Source: Ceratodon purpureus (taxonomy: Eukaryota; Streptophyta; Bryopsida; Pseudoditrichales; Ditrichaceae). From it: a stretch of DNA of 64,000 nt. The notes beneath the pieces were generated by a model that was not told where the DNA came from, ran no database searches, and saw only the letters and a list, made by a program, of their open reading frames with translations. Numbering within the stretch: the first letter of the stretch is position 1; every line of letters begins with the position of its first letter. The stretch is from positions 79,031,566-79,095,565 of the forward strand of contig CM026426.1 in assembly GCA_014871385.1 (NCBI GenBank), given 5' to 3'. The translations under genes were made by a program, and so were the position numbers. Positions 36,821-50,420 of this stretch are shown piece by piece.

Positions 36821-37409
36821 GGAAAATCACTGTGTACCTATAACATAGACAACCACCACAAATGGTGAAGAAGATCCAATGATTTGGAATTAGAATAGCG
36901 AACACCCGGTATGCCATATCCCACATAGCACTTTATAATAGGGATACTCGATTCAGAGCGATGTTTACGAGGAACAAGTGACCCAAAAATCAGCTAGTTC
37001 AAGAATCACTTCACATGAACTACAGATATCTACTTTCTCGCATGTGAATACATGCGAAGTATTGGTTCATTTGGTGTCAACACGCTGTTGGGACACAAAC
37101 ATCCAGAGAAAAAGATAACGATAACGGTAATACCTTTTCCAGTTCCAACACAAGAGACATGACGCATTATAAACAACAAAATATACATCTTCGCACATCA
37201 ATATTTAGGGAACTCACTGTCACATAGTAGTACTTATATTAGTTCCAAACTTGAATGATGGAAAGATCTTCGGCAATGGTTATGACTGTGTGCTACAATC
37301 ACAGTGTCATAAAGGTGAGTTCGCACAGGGCATTCGCATTGCAGTACATACAGATTGTACATACTGAAAAATGCACGCATTCGCGTCGCGAGGCTCACCT
37401 AATTTTCAT

Positions 37410-40400
37410 TTACGAGGTCCTCGTATCCCCAAATGGTACAGTCTCGTCCTCATCGTCGAAACCTTCTTCCAGCCAAGCGGAATAGTCGTTCTCATCCTCT
37501 CGTCTCGGGTTCGCTGCTCTCACGTCTTCCTCCGTGACATTCTGACCTGGAACACCCTCGGTTTCGTGTTCGTTTCTTGCCTCACGAATCGGAGATACTC
37601 CTCGTCCATCCCTTGGGGCTCTAGGATGTCTCTGGAAATCGTTTGTCAGCGAGACGGCGAGACCGGGGGCGTCGAACATGTGTTCTGCTGCATCTGGTCG
37701 TTGAACATCATCGTCCTCTTGGGCATGCTGCTTTGAACGGGGTGGTTTCTCTACCACGACCTTCCAATCGTCATCCATAGGATCATTAACAAAAAAAACC
37801 TGACAATCACGTCGTCACATTACTTTACACACTGTGACCATTGTTAACAAAAATGACAAATCAAATAAAAAACTGAACTAGCCTCGCAGCATTAGATAGA
37901 ACAAAAAAAAAAAAAAAAAAAAAAAAGATTGTGTACACAACTAACCATTTAGGAAATCAGCAAACCTGAGATACGGAATAAGGAAACACATATGGATTAT
38001 CTCGCATGGGATCTTCACGACAGTCGTACTTCACAAGCCAGAAGCCGTCCTCGTCTTCGCGAATGGACGGGTTTCTAGCAAGGTTCGGGCGGATCCATGA
38101 GCATTTCATGATGTTCAATCTCCTTATGCAATAAGTGACAACAATGACTGTTTTCAGAATGCCGATGTATGGTAGTTCCGCATCTACTATATTTCTGTCT
38201 TGCGCAGAAGCCCTGCAACCTTGAGGGGACATTACAAAAACACCAGAGTCGAATGTCTTGTGTGGTATTGAATCCTCTTCAGGTAGACATCGGTAATGGT
38301 TACCGTAAGCCCATATAGACGGATATTCATCTGCTTCTATGGAGGGTAGATCCGATAGCATGGCAAGGTCAGCATCTATAGGTGCTCTGGAGTCCAAGAT
38401 TACCTGAACTTTGTCACGTAGCCAGTATACAAAATCCGGAAGCTGAGGTTCGCGAGCCCTCCTTCGTCCTGCTCGTTCACTTTGCAGGTCTTCATATTCC
38501 CTGCTTAATTTATTCCCGAAAAAACGTCAGCAGATAACACATTGCAAACCACACAAGAAATAAAGTGCGAATGCCAAGATTGACGATGACAAGAACAGTA
38601 CGGCTTAAAAACAAACTAATACTGATGCCTATTGTAAATGTACTGCAACCGTATTTAGTAATGATAAAGAATGGGTTGGCATTTATGAAACATACTTTTG
38701 GAAATCCTGTGTTGGAACTGAGTTCCATATGACGTACTTATGGATGTCCAATCGTTCTCGGTCGGTGAGTTTGATTTTCTTGGGAGCTCCCTCCAAGCAT
38801 TCACCATAATTCTTCTCATCCTCCTCCATATCCCACATCCTCCGTTTGATGTAAGGTGACAAGTTTGTGTAATCTGTGACGAAACCGAGTGCCTCGTCTG
38901 CCAAATAGCCGGATGCCATGCTCGCCTCGGGCTGGTTCCTATTTCTAACATATTTCTTCAAAATGTATAAGTATCTCTCCACTCCGTAACACCACCGACT
39001 ATGCATCGGGCCCAGTAGACGAAGCTCTTTTATCAGATGTACCATCAAATGGGGCATCGTGTTAAAAAATCCGGGCGGGAACCAAATCTCTGCCAAACTG
39101 AGTGTCTCTGCTGTATAAGTCATCAGTTCATCGAGTTCTTCTCTGTCTATCACCTTGGCGCAGAGTCGTTTAAATACATTATCTGTCCGTATGACGACGT
39201 CTCTCGCACCTGGATGGAGGAACCTCCATATGGACGCAGGTACAATCTGCTGTACGAGCACATGGAAGTCGTGACTTTTAAGGCCTCCGAGTCGCTTCTG
39301 TGCAACGTGTTTGCCCAACTGTCCCGGGTAACCTATAGGGGTTTTGATAGAGGAGACTAGGTCTATGAATCTCCCTCGGTCTTGTGTTGTTAATGCATAC
39401 GGTGCTTGCGGCTTGAAGTAACGTCCTGTGTCTCCAATAGGTCTGAGGTGTAGTTCTGGTGTGTGCTGGAGTTGAGCATCCCATGGCACATTTGGTGATG
39501 CTGGTGCACCAATCTCTTCCATGTCACGTCGCATGGCAATCGTATCTTTCTCCCCCAGAATGAATCCGAGAAGAATCTGGCTCACATTCTTCTCACGATG
39601 CATGGGGTCGAGTGTATGTCTAATTGGCAAATGCTGCGTACAATAAAACACACTGATTAGGTAAATAACCGTTACAGTGAAATGATTTGAGAATCGTACA
39701 ATAAATAGACATTGCAGTAGTTCCTACCGATGTTTGACTGCCTGTTCGGAATAATAAACATTCGTAACATAATCTAACTCCACAGGTACTGACTATGGCA
39801 TATACATATCATTGACTAACATCTAATCATCTATCACCGTAGATCCATATCAAATTGAGTATATAATTAGCAAGGGCGATAAAAACATTAATACAGGAAA
39901 GCAGAATAGAATAAAGACAACTGTAATATGAAATGAAGAGCAGAACATGGTTGATTCAATTCGACGCTCGTATCATCTTAACCATCAGTGTACCAGCAAA
40001 CAGTTAGTAATGAGGGACCGGGTTCAGTGCAAAACAAAACAGACACCAAACACAATCCTTGATACAAAACAGTACGAAATCATCGAAAAAAACAAAAGTA
40101 AAAAACGACATGAATTGCTACTGATGATGGATGTTCACTCATCCCTCGTTTCAAGCAAGCACAGCCTTTCAATGAAACAATACCATGTTGAATACCAGCG
40201 TACTATGCCTTCGGTAATTGAATACAGAAAAGAAAGAGCAGCTCTACATAACCATCAGTGCCATAGAAGAGACAAATGACACTTAAGATAAAATTCAAGG
40301 CTACTTAAAAGTTAAAAGAAAATGAATATAGAGCACTTAACTCCATGTTCCCTGACTGGGTCGTCTGCTCACCCTGGTACACCTCCATTACGAAGCCACT

Positions 40401-42656
40401 GTTCCCTCTCCTCTCCTAACCTCTTGGTTTCAGTCCTCATTAGACTCTCTGGAGGTAATCTGTGCTCCGAAACACCACGAAACTATACCTCGTTTTCTCG
40501 AAGAGGGTGAGATATGGGAAGCCACATTCGCTGTTGATGGTCCCATACGTTTTTTCCCAGAAACTTAGATCGCCTGCAAATGTTGTTGGGTCCACAGCAA
40601 ACACAACCTTTATATCCTTTAGTAACCAGACGTGCCACAATACCGTAGGCTGGGTAATCATGAATGCAGAAGATCAACATTGCTCTCAGATAATGAAAGG
40701 CCTCGTCATAGGGTTTGGACGCGTCCCTGATCAGTGTCCCAGTACTCCAAAGTAATCTCAGTTCTTCCAGAAGAGGTTCGATATACATATCGAAGTGGTC
40801 CCCTATGACAGATTGCTTTCCAGGTATAATGACAGAGAGCATCACGAAAAATTTCTTCAGAGTCAACCAAGGAGCGACGTTATAGTTCAGCAGCATCACT
40901 GGCCAGATGGAGTAGGTGCTTCGCTTTTCAGAGAACGGGCCCACGCCATCTGTCGCAAGTGCCAACCTAACGTTCCGGGGATCCGATGCGAAGTCTGGAT
41001 ATTCCGTGTCAATAAATCTCCAGCTATCGCCATCTGCTACACTCCGCATCTTCGAGTCTGTACTCTTATGCAAAGCTGCGTAAGCCATAGCAGAAGCAAG
41101 CATCGGATTTTGGAACATCCGCACAAGTCTTGGAATCAATGGGAAGTACCTAAGAACGCGACGAGGAACCATACTCTTTCCACATCTTCGACGCCTACTC
41201 GCCCCGCAAGTTGGACAATTGTCCAGATCTGCATTCACCGGTCCTCTGAACAGAACACAGTGTTTTGGACAGACGTCTATAATTTCATAATTCAATCCTA
41301 ACTTCTTGAGCATTTTAGAGGCTTCATACTCCGTCGTTGGTAAACTATTCACAGTAGGCAGAATAACTTTAGCCAGTAGAGTGAAGACTTCATCTACAAG
41401 AGCAGAGGATGCACCATGCATTCGCATACAACTCAGAAGTAAAATAACGGTGCTCAATACAGTTAACCTTGACTTCGTGAACAGAGGAGTTCTCGCTGCA
41501 TCCCAAAGATACATTTCTTCAGGGCTGATGGGGTTCTCAACTCCTTCCATCCACGTTGGACCGTTGTCTTCTTGAGACTCGTTCTCGACCTCGTCTTCGA
41601 AGGGTTCTCTCCGCTCCTCCTCTTCTGAATCGGATGAACTTTGATCCGTGGCAGCTTGGGGTGTAGGGTCGACAGTCACCTCCGCTGTCGCCATAGGTGA
41701 TGGCATCGCTTCTGGCTCGGGGTAACGGCCATGGTGTTCCTCGCCCCCGCCAAAATCAGCTGTCCTAGATGGACCAGCACTTGCGTCTGGAGCATCGGAC
41801 GTAGTATCCGGAGTAGAGTGTGGCAGTTGTCCGACATTCGCATCAAGGTTCTGTGCAACACGGTCTTCGGAAAACAGTCGATCGTACATATTAAAAGAAC
41901 TGGTTACACAATTTGTCAGGTCAAAATCGTCTTCAGTCTCACGTGGAGGCTCCTCGCGTGCACGTCTTGCCGCAACTTCTCCGTATGATGTGAGAATATG
42001 TTTGTCCCATTCGTCGTCTGAGTCATCCGAGGGAAAACCCTGCAACACATCCAATGGGAAAAAATTGCCATTGTCATCGTAATCTCCCCATACATCTTCA
42101 TCATAAGGAAAAAGTAGGACACTGCTCGCTCAAAATTATTGTTTAGAAATTGATATAACACTTATAGGTTTTGGAAAGAAAGAGTAAATAGAAGGCGGCA
42201 CTTTTAATAAAACCTGCCATCTTAAACAAAATAATATGTCCCGCAACTAATCAAGCCAACATAATGTTCCTAAAATGCAACGTCTTCCTGTTTAAATGTA
42301 TTGGAAGATACAATGTGGACGCATACCTTAGTTGATCCGTAGTTGGATGGGTCGCGGCCGTACATCTTCGTTGCGTCGAGATGTTGGATTACAATCCTCA
42401 CATACTTCTCCTGTCTTCATCCTTGATTGCAGAGCTTACAAGAACACGACATCTTCAGAACAGGAGCTCCACTGCGAAGTTGTTCTTCAATCGCTGCAGA
42501 GAGCTCCATGTTCCACAGTTTACGTTCATGTGCTTTAATCCTCATAGGATCCGAAAGAGGAAGACGAGCCGCTACATTAGCCTCCATCCTGTTCAGTGCG
42601 TACAGAACCCTGGACATTGCAAACATTCTTAAAAAATGAGAGCCTTTTCGATTCAA
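37410..42656 (-). CDS. CACTA TnpD-like transposase (TNP2, DUF4218, DUF4216)
   Basis: The domain order is canonical. An N-terminal transposase-associated zinc segment (SCSCKLCNQG..RQEKYVRIVIQHL, 42656 to about 42320) leads to the TNP2 core, 42054 to about 40487. The core carries CPTCGASRRRRCGK and candidate catalytic acidic blocks LATDGVGPF, DHFDMYIEPLLEEL and CIHDYPAYG, then YKGCVCCG. A DUF4218 exon (39651-38683) has LPIRHTLDPMHREKN, FFNTMPHLMVHLIKELRLLG and SRWCYGVERYLYILKKYVRN. A DUF4216 exon (38397-37957) has YTDVDA-type core FDSGVFVMSPQG, and its joint continues as VFFVNDPMDDDWKVV before 37410. Together they catalyse excision at CACTA ends. One in-frame TGA lies in the zinc exon (42419-42417), explicable as CGA or TGG to TGA. 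Otherwise the exons are open, so the element may be nearly functional. Confidence 0.85.
38683..39651 (-). CDS. DUF4218 exon of the CACTA transposase
   Basis: This is the part of the TnpD-like gene that is recognised most easily. It is 322 codons without a stop, with the DUF4218 hallmarks DELMTYTAETLSLAEIWFP, MPHLMVHLIKEL and a GPMHSRWCYGVERY block. It begins with LPIRHTLDPMHREKNVSQIL, the end of the TNP2 domain. It is listed separately because it anchors the identification of the element. Confidence 0.85.
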   Translation of the reverse strand: MFYCTQHLPIRHTLDPMHREKNVSQILLGFILGEKDTIAMRRDMEEIGAPASPNVPWDAQLQHTPELHLRPIGDTGRYFKPQAPYALTTQDRGRFIDLVSSIKTPIGYPGQLGKHVAQKRLGGLKSHDFHVLVQQIVPASIWRFLHPGARDVVIRTDNVFKRLCAKVIDREELDELMTYTAETLSLAEIWFPPGFFNTMPHLMVHLIKELRLLGPMHSRWCYGVERYLYILKKYVRNRNQPEASMASGYLADEALGFVTDYTNLSPYIKRRMWDMEEDEKNYGECLEGAPKKIKLTDRERLDIHKYVIWNSVPTQDFQKYVS

Positions 42657-44596
42657 CTTCTAAAATCCTAGCAATGTGATTAGAAGAAACCTTGGTCACA
42701 TCGAAAAAGTAAGTACGACATGTACACCTGCCTATCGAGATGGGAAATTTGCAAATGTGATTGATATGTTCATGTAAACCATATGTGAGTACAATCAATA
42801 ACAAAAACTGCTTTGGATCATCTGCACTTCCATGGAGGTGGACGGACAAAACAAGAGAAAAAGGCTTCTTCAGTGGCTGGGGTATGAGGAATATACCAGC
42901 TGCGACTAATGATGTGTATATGGCGTTCGTAAGTAAATTCGAGGTAGGAATCTCCATGGCAGTCACATACGCAGACATCGACAAATGCTTCTCGAAGAAC
43001 TCAACTAAGTTTGTCAACATACTTCCAACCCTAAACCCTAATCAAAGCGGACTGACGAGACCTGGATAACACAGCTCACGCAACAGCAGAGTACTGACGC
43101 AGGTGGGAAAATCGTAAAGAGAGTGACTCAGAGCGAACACAAATGAAAAGGCGTACATCTCGTAGGAAAAAAACCCTAGTGCGGAGATACCGAAGACAGC
43201 AGTTCAATTCCTGCTGATTTTTGGCGGCGTAATTGAGGGAAGACACTACTTAAAAGACAAAACTCTCGCAAATCATATAGATGATAGAAAACGTAAGAGA
43301 ATTAATTGAAACGGACGTTGGGTAACCGATCGTTAATCCCAAGAGGAGCTCAATCGATTCATACAAATAGTCGAAGTGAAGAATGGTGTCGCCATCTTAC
43401 CTTGCAGATTGACGCAAATCCGTTAGTTCCTGAACTCCAAGGTCGTTCGCTGTCACAAACATGTGCTCCGTTAGTTTTCCTCGAGTTTTTCTAATTGTGA
43501 TAGAGTGATTGACTAAGAAGATGCTGGAGAGAGTCTACATCATTCAATTCACATAAAATCGGAAGTAATAGAAAGAGGTGGATTGATGAAGGATACTTGG
43601 TGAGTGCTGTAGAGGGTTCAGTCGTCGCTGCGATAGGACTCCTGCGAAACGGACTCTCTGTCAGATGATGTTTTCCGGTTTCGACTCCCGCATTTGTAGC
43701 AATCGATAAGGCGGGAATTGCAGATCAACTGAACAAAGTTTCCACTCTAACTGACACTGAACTTTCAGTGACGAGCACACAACTATGGCATTATTTACCT
43801 TAGGGTTCCAAGGAAGAGGAGAAGGGTTTGCCCGAGGCGTGCTGTGGCTTACCTATTTTCGGCACTTCTAGATTTTGGTGGCTGCAATAGTTGCGTCCCC
43901 GTGGTCCTTTGAGTTTGCTATCGACTTCGTGTAAGTTATTTTTATACGCCATATCTGTTCTATTCATTTGCGCATTAGCCGAGTATAGTTTCGTTTCATA
44001 AACATAAAATTCTACTTCACATGCATACATACCTACATACTGTTTTTCTTGTCTTGCATGCAATTGTCTCTTTCACCACAATCGTTTAATTTGTTACTTG
44101 ACATAGCTGTCGAGGAGGGGAGCGTTAGTGGAGAGTACATGGTCAGATTTTGGATTATGTTCTATTCAATATGCAGTAGATGCTAAGTATAAATTTGTGG
44201 GACACTAGTAATTAGTGAATCGATGAGCCGAGACAATACAAATCCAATTTCGCAAGGAGAGTCATGTTATTTCCCTGTAAGAGTTGTTTTGTTCATTTCT
44301 AACATTTTTATGTGTTACAGTGGAAAAGTGTGGTTTCTTTACGCCAGGAAGCGCATTGGGTGGTGCTGTCGATACAGAGTACATAAGAAGAGAGTATCAA
44401 CCATTCCCATTTGCTGCAGTTGATTTTTCCGTAGTAAGTGAATTACATGGACATTGCTTGTGTTGTTTATGTTTTGGGTACATACAATAACATAGTAGTT
44501 TGATTGTGTATCATCATCCAGACTTGCATCGGATATAAGAGGAAGTAATATAAAACGTATTGTGCCAAGCACTCAGTTTGATGCAATGTACAACAG

Positions 44597-47500
44597 ATGT
44601 TAAATTTATTTTTTTTGTCTGGCATTCACTGTTTTACTAAGAGATATTTTTTGAATGCCCTCTTAGAAGAGGTTACCATGAATACATCACGTGCTGCATC
44701 AGATAATGTTCCACCCATGTCAGGTGATTGCAATATAACAGGACTCGTGCAACAAATAGGGCTCGTGCAAGACATGTATTCTTCTTATGACTATGACGAC
44801 CATGCAGGTTATGTGGGATTAGAAGATCCTGTTGTCGAGTGTTTTGGAAATCCTCCTCCAAGAGCAGACATACCACGACCTAGGTCGCAGAAAAAGCAAG
44901 GGCTGCCTCAGAGGACATCGGCGGCAATATTTCCAGACCAGAGAACCAATCAGCAGGGCAACATTTCAGTCCTAGTATGTGATCCCTATCAATCAGGATA
45001 CGAGGCAGCCTTAGAACATTTGCTCTTTCAAATGAGACACAGTCAAGGTGCGGGTCTTGGACCGAATACTCTTGGTACAAGTGCTGAAGTACCAAATACT
45101 GTTGGTACAAGTGCTGAACAGGGAAGGAGACATCTATCTTTAGCTGTTGGTCATGCTGTGTACCCACTAGCGATCGAGAACACCGGGAATGCCAATGCAG
45201 GTCTCCCACTTCTGACAGGCTCCCCTTTAGATTCATCTCTTGTTGCCCCCCCTGCAACCTCACTATTTCCAGTTCCCCAGCGTCGAGAGGATTCCTCAGT
45301 AGCAGCAGTATCAGTGGGTTCGGAAGGGAACGAAGTAAATGCTGGGATTACTGAATGGGGGAGTGGAAGTCGGGACAACGCGAAACGAGCACTCCAAAGA
45401 CAAGCGGACTCAAGCTATGCAAACCACAAAAAGACAAACGATGGTTCTAAGTTTATAATAAAGACGGATTCCGCTGGAAACATACTGACAAACAAACTGC
45501 GAGTGACATCAGCGATAAATGCTTTGATAGGCCGATTTGTAGACGTGGCCCAAATACACTACGACAACAACGACGAGAGGTTCCAGCTGGTTGAGTCTCT
45601 GGTCCGGGATCAGTTTGATTTCGACCCTCCTCTGAGTGAAGATTGGTTTCCCAAATACATGAGGAAGAAAATGGAGAAGTTGAGGTGTGAATACCGGAAG
45701 TATTACAACAACAACAAGAAGATGCACCCAAATCTCCCGGAGTATAAGCATGCGGCTCTACTGGCTTGGTGGTCCAGTCCTGGAGGAGCGAGCAGATCAG
45801 GTCGGATGAAGGAAATGAATGCTCAGAAAAAACAAAAAAGATTATCACTTTCCTATGGGGGAACGCAAAGACCGTTGACAACCGGTTCTCTGCAAGATAC
45901 ACAGATCCAGGTACTTGTTTTCATGTTTCTCTCCTTCCAATGAACAGTTCACTACTGTTCACTTCATGCGCTTCGCTTTGAGTAACTCTTTATTTTCGAT
46001 CAATGACACATCATAAATGTAAGCAAAGTAAATTTGTCATTATAGACCTGAATGTGATTACACGAGCCCCTCTTTTATTTTTATAATCAGAACCGGTAGC
46101 GGAGGAGCTACAATATTGGCATCTGAAGATGTTAGCAATCCGAACAACTCTAGCGAACAGAGCCTTCCGCATCCCCGCACCGATGAACCCATGTCAGAGG
46201 TACGTTGCATCTCTTGAATCACTAAGTATATTTCATTTCATATGTAAATGATGTACCAAATGACATCTGCCCTGAACCTTACGGAGAATATAAGTTTTTT
46301 GAACACCAAGTCGGGTCGTCAAGCCAGCACGCCTCGGGCATCGGATCAGAGTCAGTGGTCAGAGATGTTCGGCGGGATAGGGTCGAGAAAGAAGTTGCAT
46401 CATTAAAAAACGATGTGTCAGAGATACTGGACCGCTTGAGAAGTTACGAGAGCGTACCCGCAATACTAGAGAAGGTACAGGGAATGCTTTGTGGTTGTGA
46501 AATCACAGGTACGACGCAGAAGTTACATAAGGAGAAAGTAACTGCACCTTGTGAGGAAATGATGTCTGCCCTCGGGCTTGGGACAAAGGACTCCGGAAGT
46601 GTGGACGGTCAGCACCCTGTCGAAGACTCTGGAGAATATGCGAACAAAGTCATGAGGGGAGGTCGGCTACAAGCTCAAGACGGGGAGGGATTGGAACAAG
46701 CTCTTTCAGGTCCAGACACTTCCTCTTTAGCGGAGGACCTCATCCTGAATCATCAGCAACCAGAAGACAGTGGTAAGCGCAAGCCTCACAATGCAATGTA
46801 GTCGTGGCAGGGTGATAGACTCGAATGACTCAGTCATTGTAAACTAATTGTGAAGATTCCGGGAGTCACATTAAGTTACTATTGCGATGATAATATTGTA
46901 CACGTGAGTTCTTATAACTGCTACTTTCACGGGTTTTTGATACAAAATATTTCGCTATTATAATTGGATTATGTTGACGGACGTAACATGTGACTCCAGA
47001 GATTGCAGGGAAAAACAAAGTCGTCACTCCACCGTCTCAGCCTAATTTGGAGCTCCCAAGCGGTATTGTCGATAAAGTAAATTCACAGGTTCCAGAACGA
47101 CGCACAGAATCGGTCGAACAATCTCTCCAACCACCTCAGGGGACTGTGACGCATTATGAGCACGAAGGATCAGAGGTACGTCAATCTTCTGGCAAAGGTA
47201 AGGCACGCCCCGTCACTTGTAATGACGAGCCACTGAAGAAAAAAAGCCAACTCGAAGACCTAGTGCCTCCAGCAAACCTTACTCCAGTGGGAGATCAGGT
47301 AAATGTTCCAGAGTATCACGTTTTTCATTGATCTACGAAGAACACTGATTGTGCATCTGAAGACATGTAATATATGCTCGCGACTTATCTTCATTTATTT
47401 ACTTGGTTTACCCATTCTGCGCAACGCACAAGGTACAAAGTCAATGCATTTAACAGCTTAAATGAGGACGTAAATCATAGTAATGTTTCGGGATTAATAC

Positions 47501-47884
47501 CAGACTTACCTTTCTCATGCTTTGACTGTGTAGAAAAAAGCTCCCTTGGGGATCAAGAAGAATGTGTGGGTACTACACCCCACGCGCACAGGTGGCCCGG
47601 TGGCACTAGGCAAAACGGGTTACAGCATCAAGACTACAAAAGCTAAGATCCATTCTTCTCCATGGCGCTCCATAAAATGGGAGTCGAGCATGCAATTGGT
47701 TGAAATACAGAAAGTCTTCCATTCGGGGGTAAAGGTCATGTACCCCAGCAAGCAGCCGAACAAATCTAAGAAGACACTGGACGACGTGAGGGACGTCGAG
47801 TTCGCAGACGATGCGTTGGTAATGTGGGGGTCTGAATACCTTGTCGAGCTTCCAAGTTTGTCACGAAAGGGGAAGTTGATATAA
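44597..47884 (+). CDS. CACTA TnpA-like protein (plant transposase, Ptta/En/Spm type)
   Basis: It is transcribed divergently from the tnpD-like gene. Exon 1 (about 44670-45910) has a low-complexity N terminus and the conserved block DPPLSEDWFPKYMRKKMEKL, then CEYRKYYNNNKKMHPNLPE, typical of plant transposase PF03004-type proteins. Later exons are 46091-46199, about 46310-46772 (coiled coil EKEVASLKNDVSEILDRLRS), 47000-47298 (EIAGKNKVVTPPSQP) and 47534-47884 (VWVLHPTRTGGPVALGKTG to TAA). The last three join in phase; exon 1 to exon 2 does not, so an alternative splice exists there. Such proteins bind the subterminal repeats of CACTA elements. A direct repeat, PNTLGTSAEV/PNTVGTSAEQ, lies in exon 1. 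Confidence 0.72.
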
Positions 47885-49112
47885 ACTGCTTGGATCTAAG
47901 CTGTACATTCATTCGACAGTATCGTGTGTGGTAAGTTGATATGTCGTATGCACGTCTCAGATGTAGAACATGGACTTTGTACACGATGATGATAAATTGT
48001 ACTAATGGGGGACTGAATAATTTCAATCTGGAGGTGTTTTGTTTTGTTTTTCCGCAGTTGCTCATCGTATAGAAGCAGATGTGAGACATGGTGTTGTGAG
48101 AAACCACATCTGTGGTTTACTCCATTTTGTAGTTTGTAAATTGGTATACTAACTTGCCTGTCCTGCCATTGTATTCAGGTGCACTTTAACCGAGAGTCCT
48201 TCGATGGGTTTTCTACAAAGTAGGCAAGTTTTTTGAACTTGGCCGCTGGACCGTCATCGTGGTCGACCGTATGTGTGCGTCACTGTTGCGAAACACAGTT
48301 GTTGGTACGTCTGATGGGATACGTACATAGCGTCAGAGAGTATACCCGACAACAGAGGTTTCTTTTGTCTAAGTTGTTTTTATATTTCCTGTTTTTTCTA
48401 CTACGGAATGTCACTTCTGTCCATTCTTCGGGTTAGTTTCTTTCTGTCACTTTGAATAGCTTTGTTGTCCTGTACCTAGAAATCTATATACTTGTCTGGG
48501 TGCACTATCGCATGTAAAAGGATCGGGACAAAGTGAGCACATAGAGTCCGCGCTCAGTCCCAACAATTTTGTTATGTACATATTCTAAACTTATCAATAT
48601 ACACATGCGTTTTGTGATATCGGAGACGGAAGTCGATGACATTCTAGATTTTTTATTTTTTTTAATTTCGCATGTAAGATTCATTTTATTGCACCCTATT
48701 TCACAATCCCGTATCAGGCGGTACATACCGCTACTAGAAGGTATGAGAAGCTATCAAAAATTGTCCATGTGACAGACGGCACCACATGAAAAGGAATCGG
48801 AAATCACGGAGTGCTTGAAATGAGCCCCACTATGTCCACACGTGGCTTCACCGCACAAACAACCGAATAAATGAGAAGCCCGGCAGAAACGTCATCAGTC
48901 ACACACTTGTCGTTACGAGAACGATAATCCGGGATGAAGGAACTCAACAGTTCACGACGTCCATGGAACACTTGGCACAACGACGTCAGTAAGGACGGAG
49001 AGGTTAAAAGAAGAAACAGGTTAAGGAAATGGCGAAGGTGCGGGAGTTGTGACGAAGGGGAGTGACTTCGGGAAGTTACCCCCGAGAGCAGAACGGCCTG
49101 CTCCCCCGCCAA

Positions 49113-49140
49113 CTCCCAGGATCCGGAGTTTGGCGTAGTG
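49113..49140 (-). repeat. CACTA right terminal inverted repeat
   Basis: 28 bp, exact inverse of 29645-29672, followed by the target duplication GTC (49141-49143). Confidence 0.97.
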
Positions 49141-49546
49141 GTCCGTAAACGTTAGTGCTCTCTGAGATTTCCCGCCAGTGCCTACAAACAACTCGTACAG
49201 TTGCCATATGCCGGCACGTATCAGCAAAACCATTCTCTGATCGCAGCACCTTAGGAAAAATTTCCATTACTAGAATATCATCGAGAACATCCAGAATAGA
49301 TGTGACAAAAGTGGCATTGCCTCCCTCGTTTCTTGGATGCATATTGTCAGCTATATTGTCTTCTATGATTTGACGTGCGCAATCATCATGTCTTTGTTTA
49401 CTTCTCCTCCGCCCTAGAAGGATGACGACTACATTTAATGACAGTACCGCTGTAGTGAAGCACATCAATACCACTGCAGAACACATTGATGCGGCACTCG
49501 CTACGGCTACTAGTGAGCCCACGATCATCATTCTCACCGACTCCAT
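49141..49546 (-). pseudogene. 5' part of an F-box-like gene cut by the CACTA element
   Basis: From ATG 49546 the minus strand encodes a strongly hydrophobic stretch (GSLVAVASAASMCSAVVLMC, then TAVLSLNVVVILLG), a basic RRRSKQRHD, and an F-box-like domain: LDVLDDILVMEIFPKVLR, then VRVVCRHWREISESTNVYG. The frame enters the CACTA terminal repeat at 49140 and is lost there. The real continuation is at 29644-29547. F-box proteins link substrates to SCF ubiquitin ligases. A membrane segment before an F-box is uncommon, so either the upstream part belongs to another exon or this is a membrane-anchored form. A paralogue lies at 52362-52622. Confidence 0.6.
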
Positions 49547-50420
49547 CCGTAGGTGAGGATTGCCAAAGGAGAAGTCGTGCGCAACCTAGCAACGTGAGAT
49601 ACATTCAAGGTACTAAAAAGCCTAATATAAACACAGCCTACCCTCCTCATACTCGTTTTATGCGTACACATAGGACAAGCTGCCGACTAGCTAATAATTT
49701 TTTTCACTATGAATGGACATTACCGTTGCATGATTTACACCCATTGCTGAAGACCACTAGATCTTGCCGTTTAAATTTGGTGCAGTTACATTCCTAGAAT
49801 ATAATGACATACAAAAATCCCTACACTATAGTTAACTGTAGCTTTAAATCTTGGTTGGTGGGGGTGTCGATGTTGTCCCATAGAATGGAGTCATGGTCGT
49901 TCTCCTCATCCGTTGCCTGCAAGCAAGAATACGCATTCACTAGCATTAGCTCCGTACACTTTTCATAGCGGTGCACGTGATGTGCATACTAAGTACATAC
50001 AGAATGGTCTCCACAGCGTAAAATTCAGAAGTGAGGACTCCTATGTGACATGACAAGGAAATTTGGATGTCTACTTCATCCTTACGTCCCATGTGTCGTT
50101 CCTGATGGAATGTGACGCGTCTCCATTCTAAATTGCAGCTTGTTGCGCCGCTCTGGCTTCTATCCTTCTGTTTTCCACTGCTTTGCTCTCCTCCTCTGCT
50201 TCAAGAGTGTGCCAACACTTGACCAAGACTGGGAATGACTCCTATGGGAATTGCTCATGCTTCTCTCCCTTCTCTATTGCTTTCTCGTACTTGTACCACT
50301 AGTACCTACAATTACTCATTACCTTTTTTGACGGTCTTGAGAATATAGTCGTCAGAAACAGAGTGAATGAATAAGAAACGTTGCTCCAAAATGTCATTCA
50401 TTCTCTGGACTTCGGGTAGA
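49547..50420. other. Intergenic, nothing recognised
   Basis: Short frames only; no domain, repeat or RNA gene seen. Confidence 0.4.

Larger units (their letters stand above)
29645..49140. mobile_element. Complete CACTA (En/Spm) transposon, 19.5 kb
   Basis: The element begins CACTACGCCAAACTCCGG and ends with its exact inverse, giving a perfect 28-bp TIR (29645-29672 and 49113-49140). Flanking GTC at 29642-29644 and 49141-49143 is the 3-bp target duplication normal for CACTA. Subterminal CCGGGAGC or CTGGGAGC words recur near 29704, 29774 and 29866, as expected for transposase-binding repeats. It carries a minus-strand tnpD-like gene (37.4-42.7 kb), a divergent plus-strand tnpA-like gene (44.6-47.9 kb) and a further minus-strand gene region (30.7-36.8 kb). 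Perfect ends and duplication suggest a recent jump. The length is at the large end for the superfamily. Confidence 0.95.

Noticed and set aside
36414-36848. 144-codon plus-strand frame inside the CACTA
   Set aside because: Antisense shadow of the acidic minus-strand exon at 36820-36197, which has better composition.
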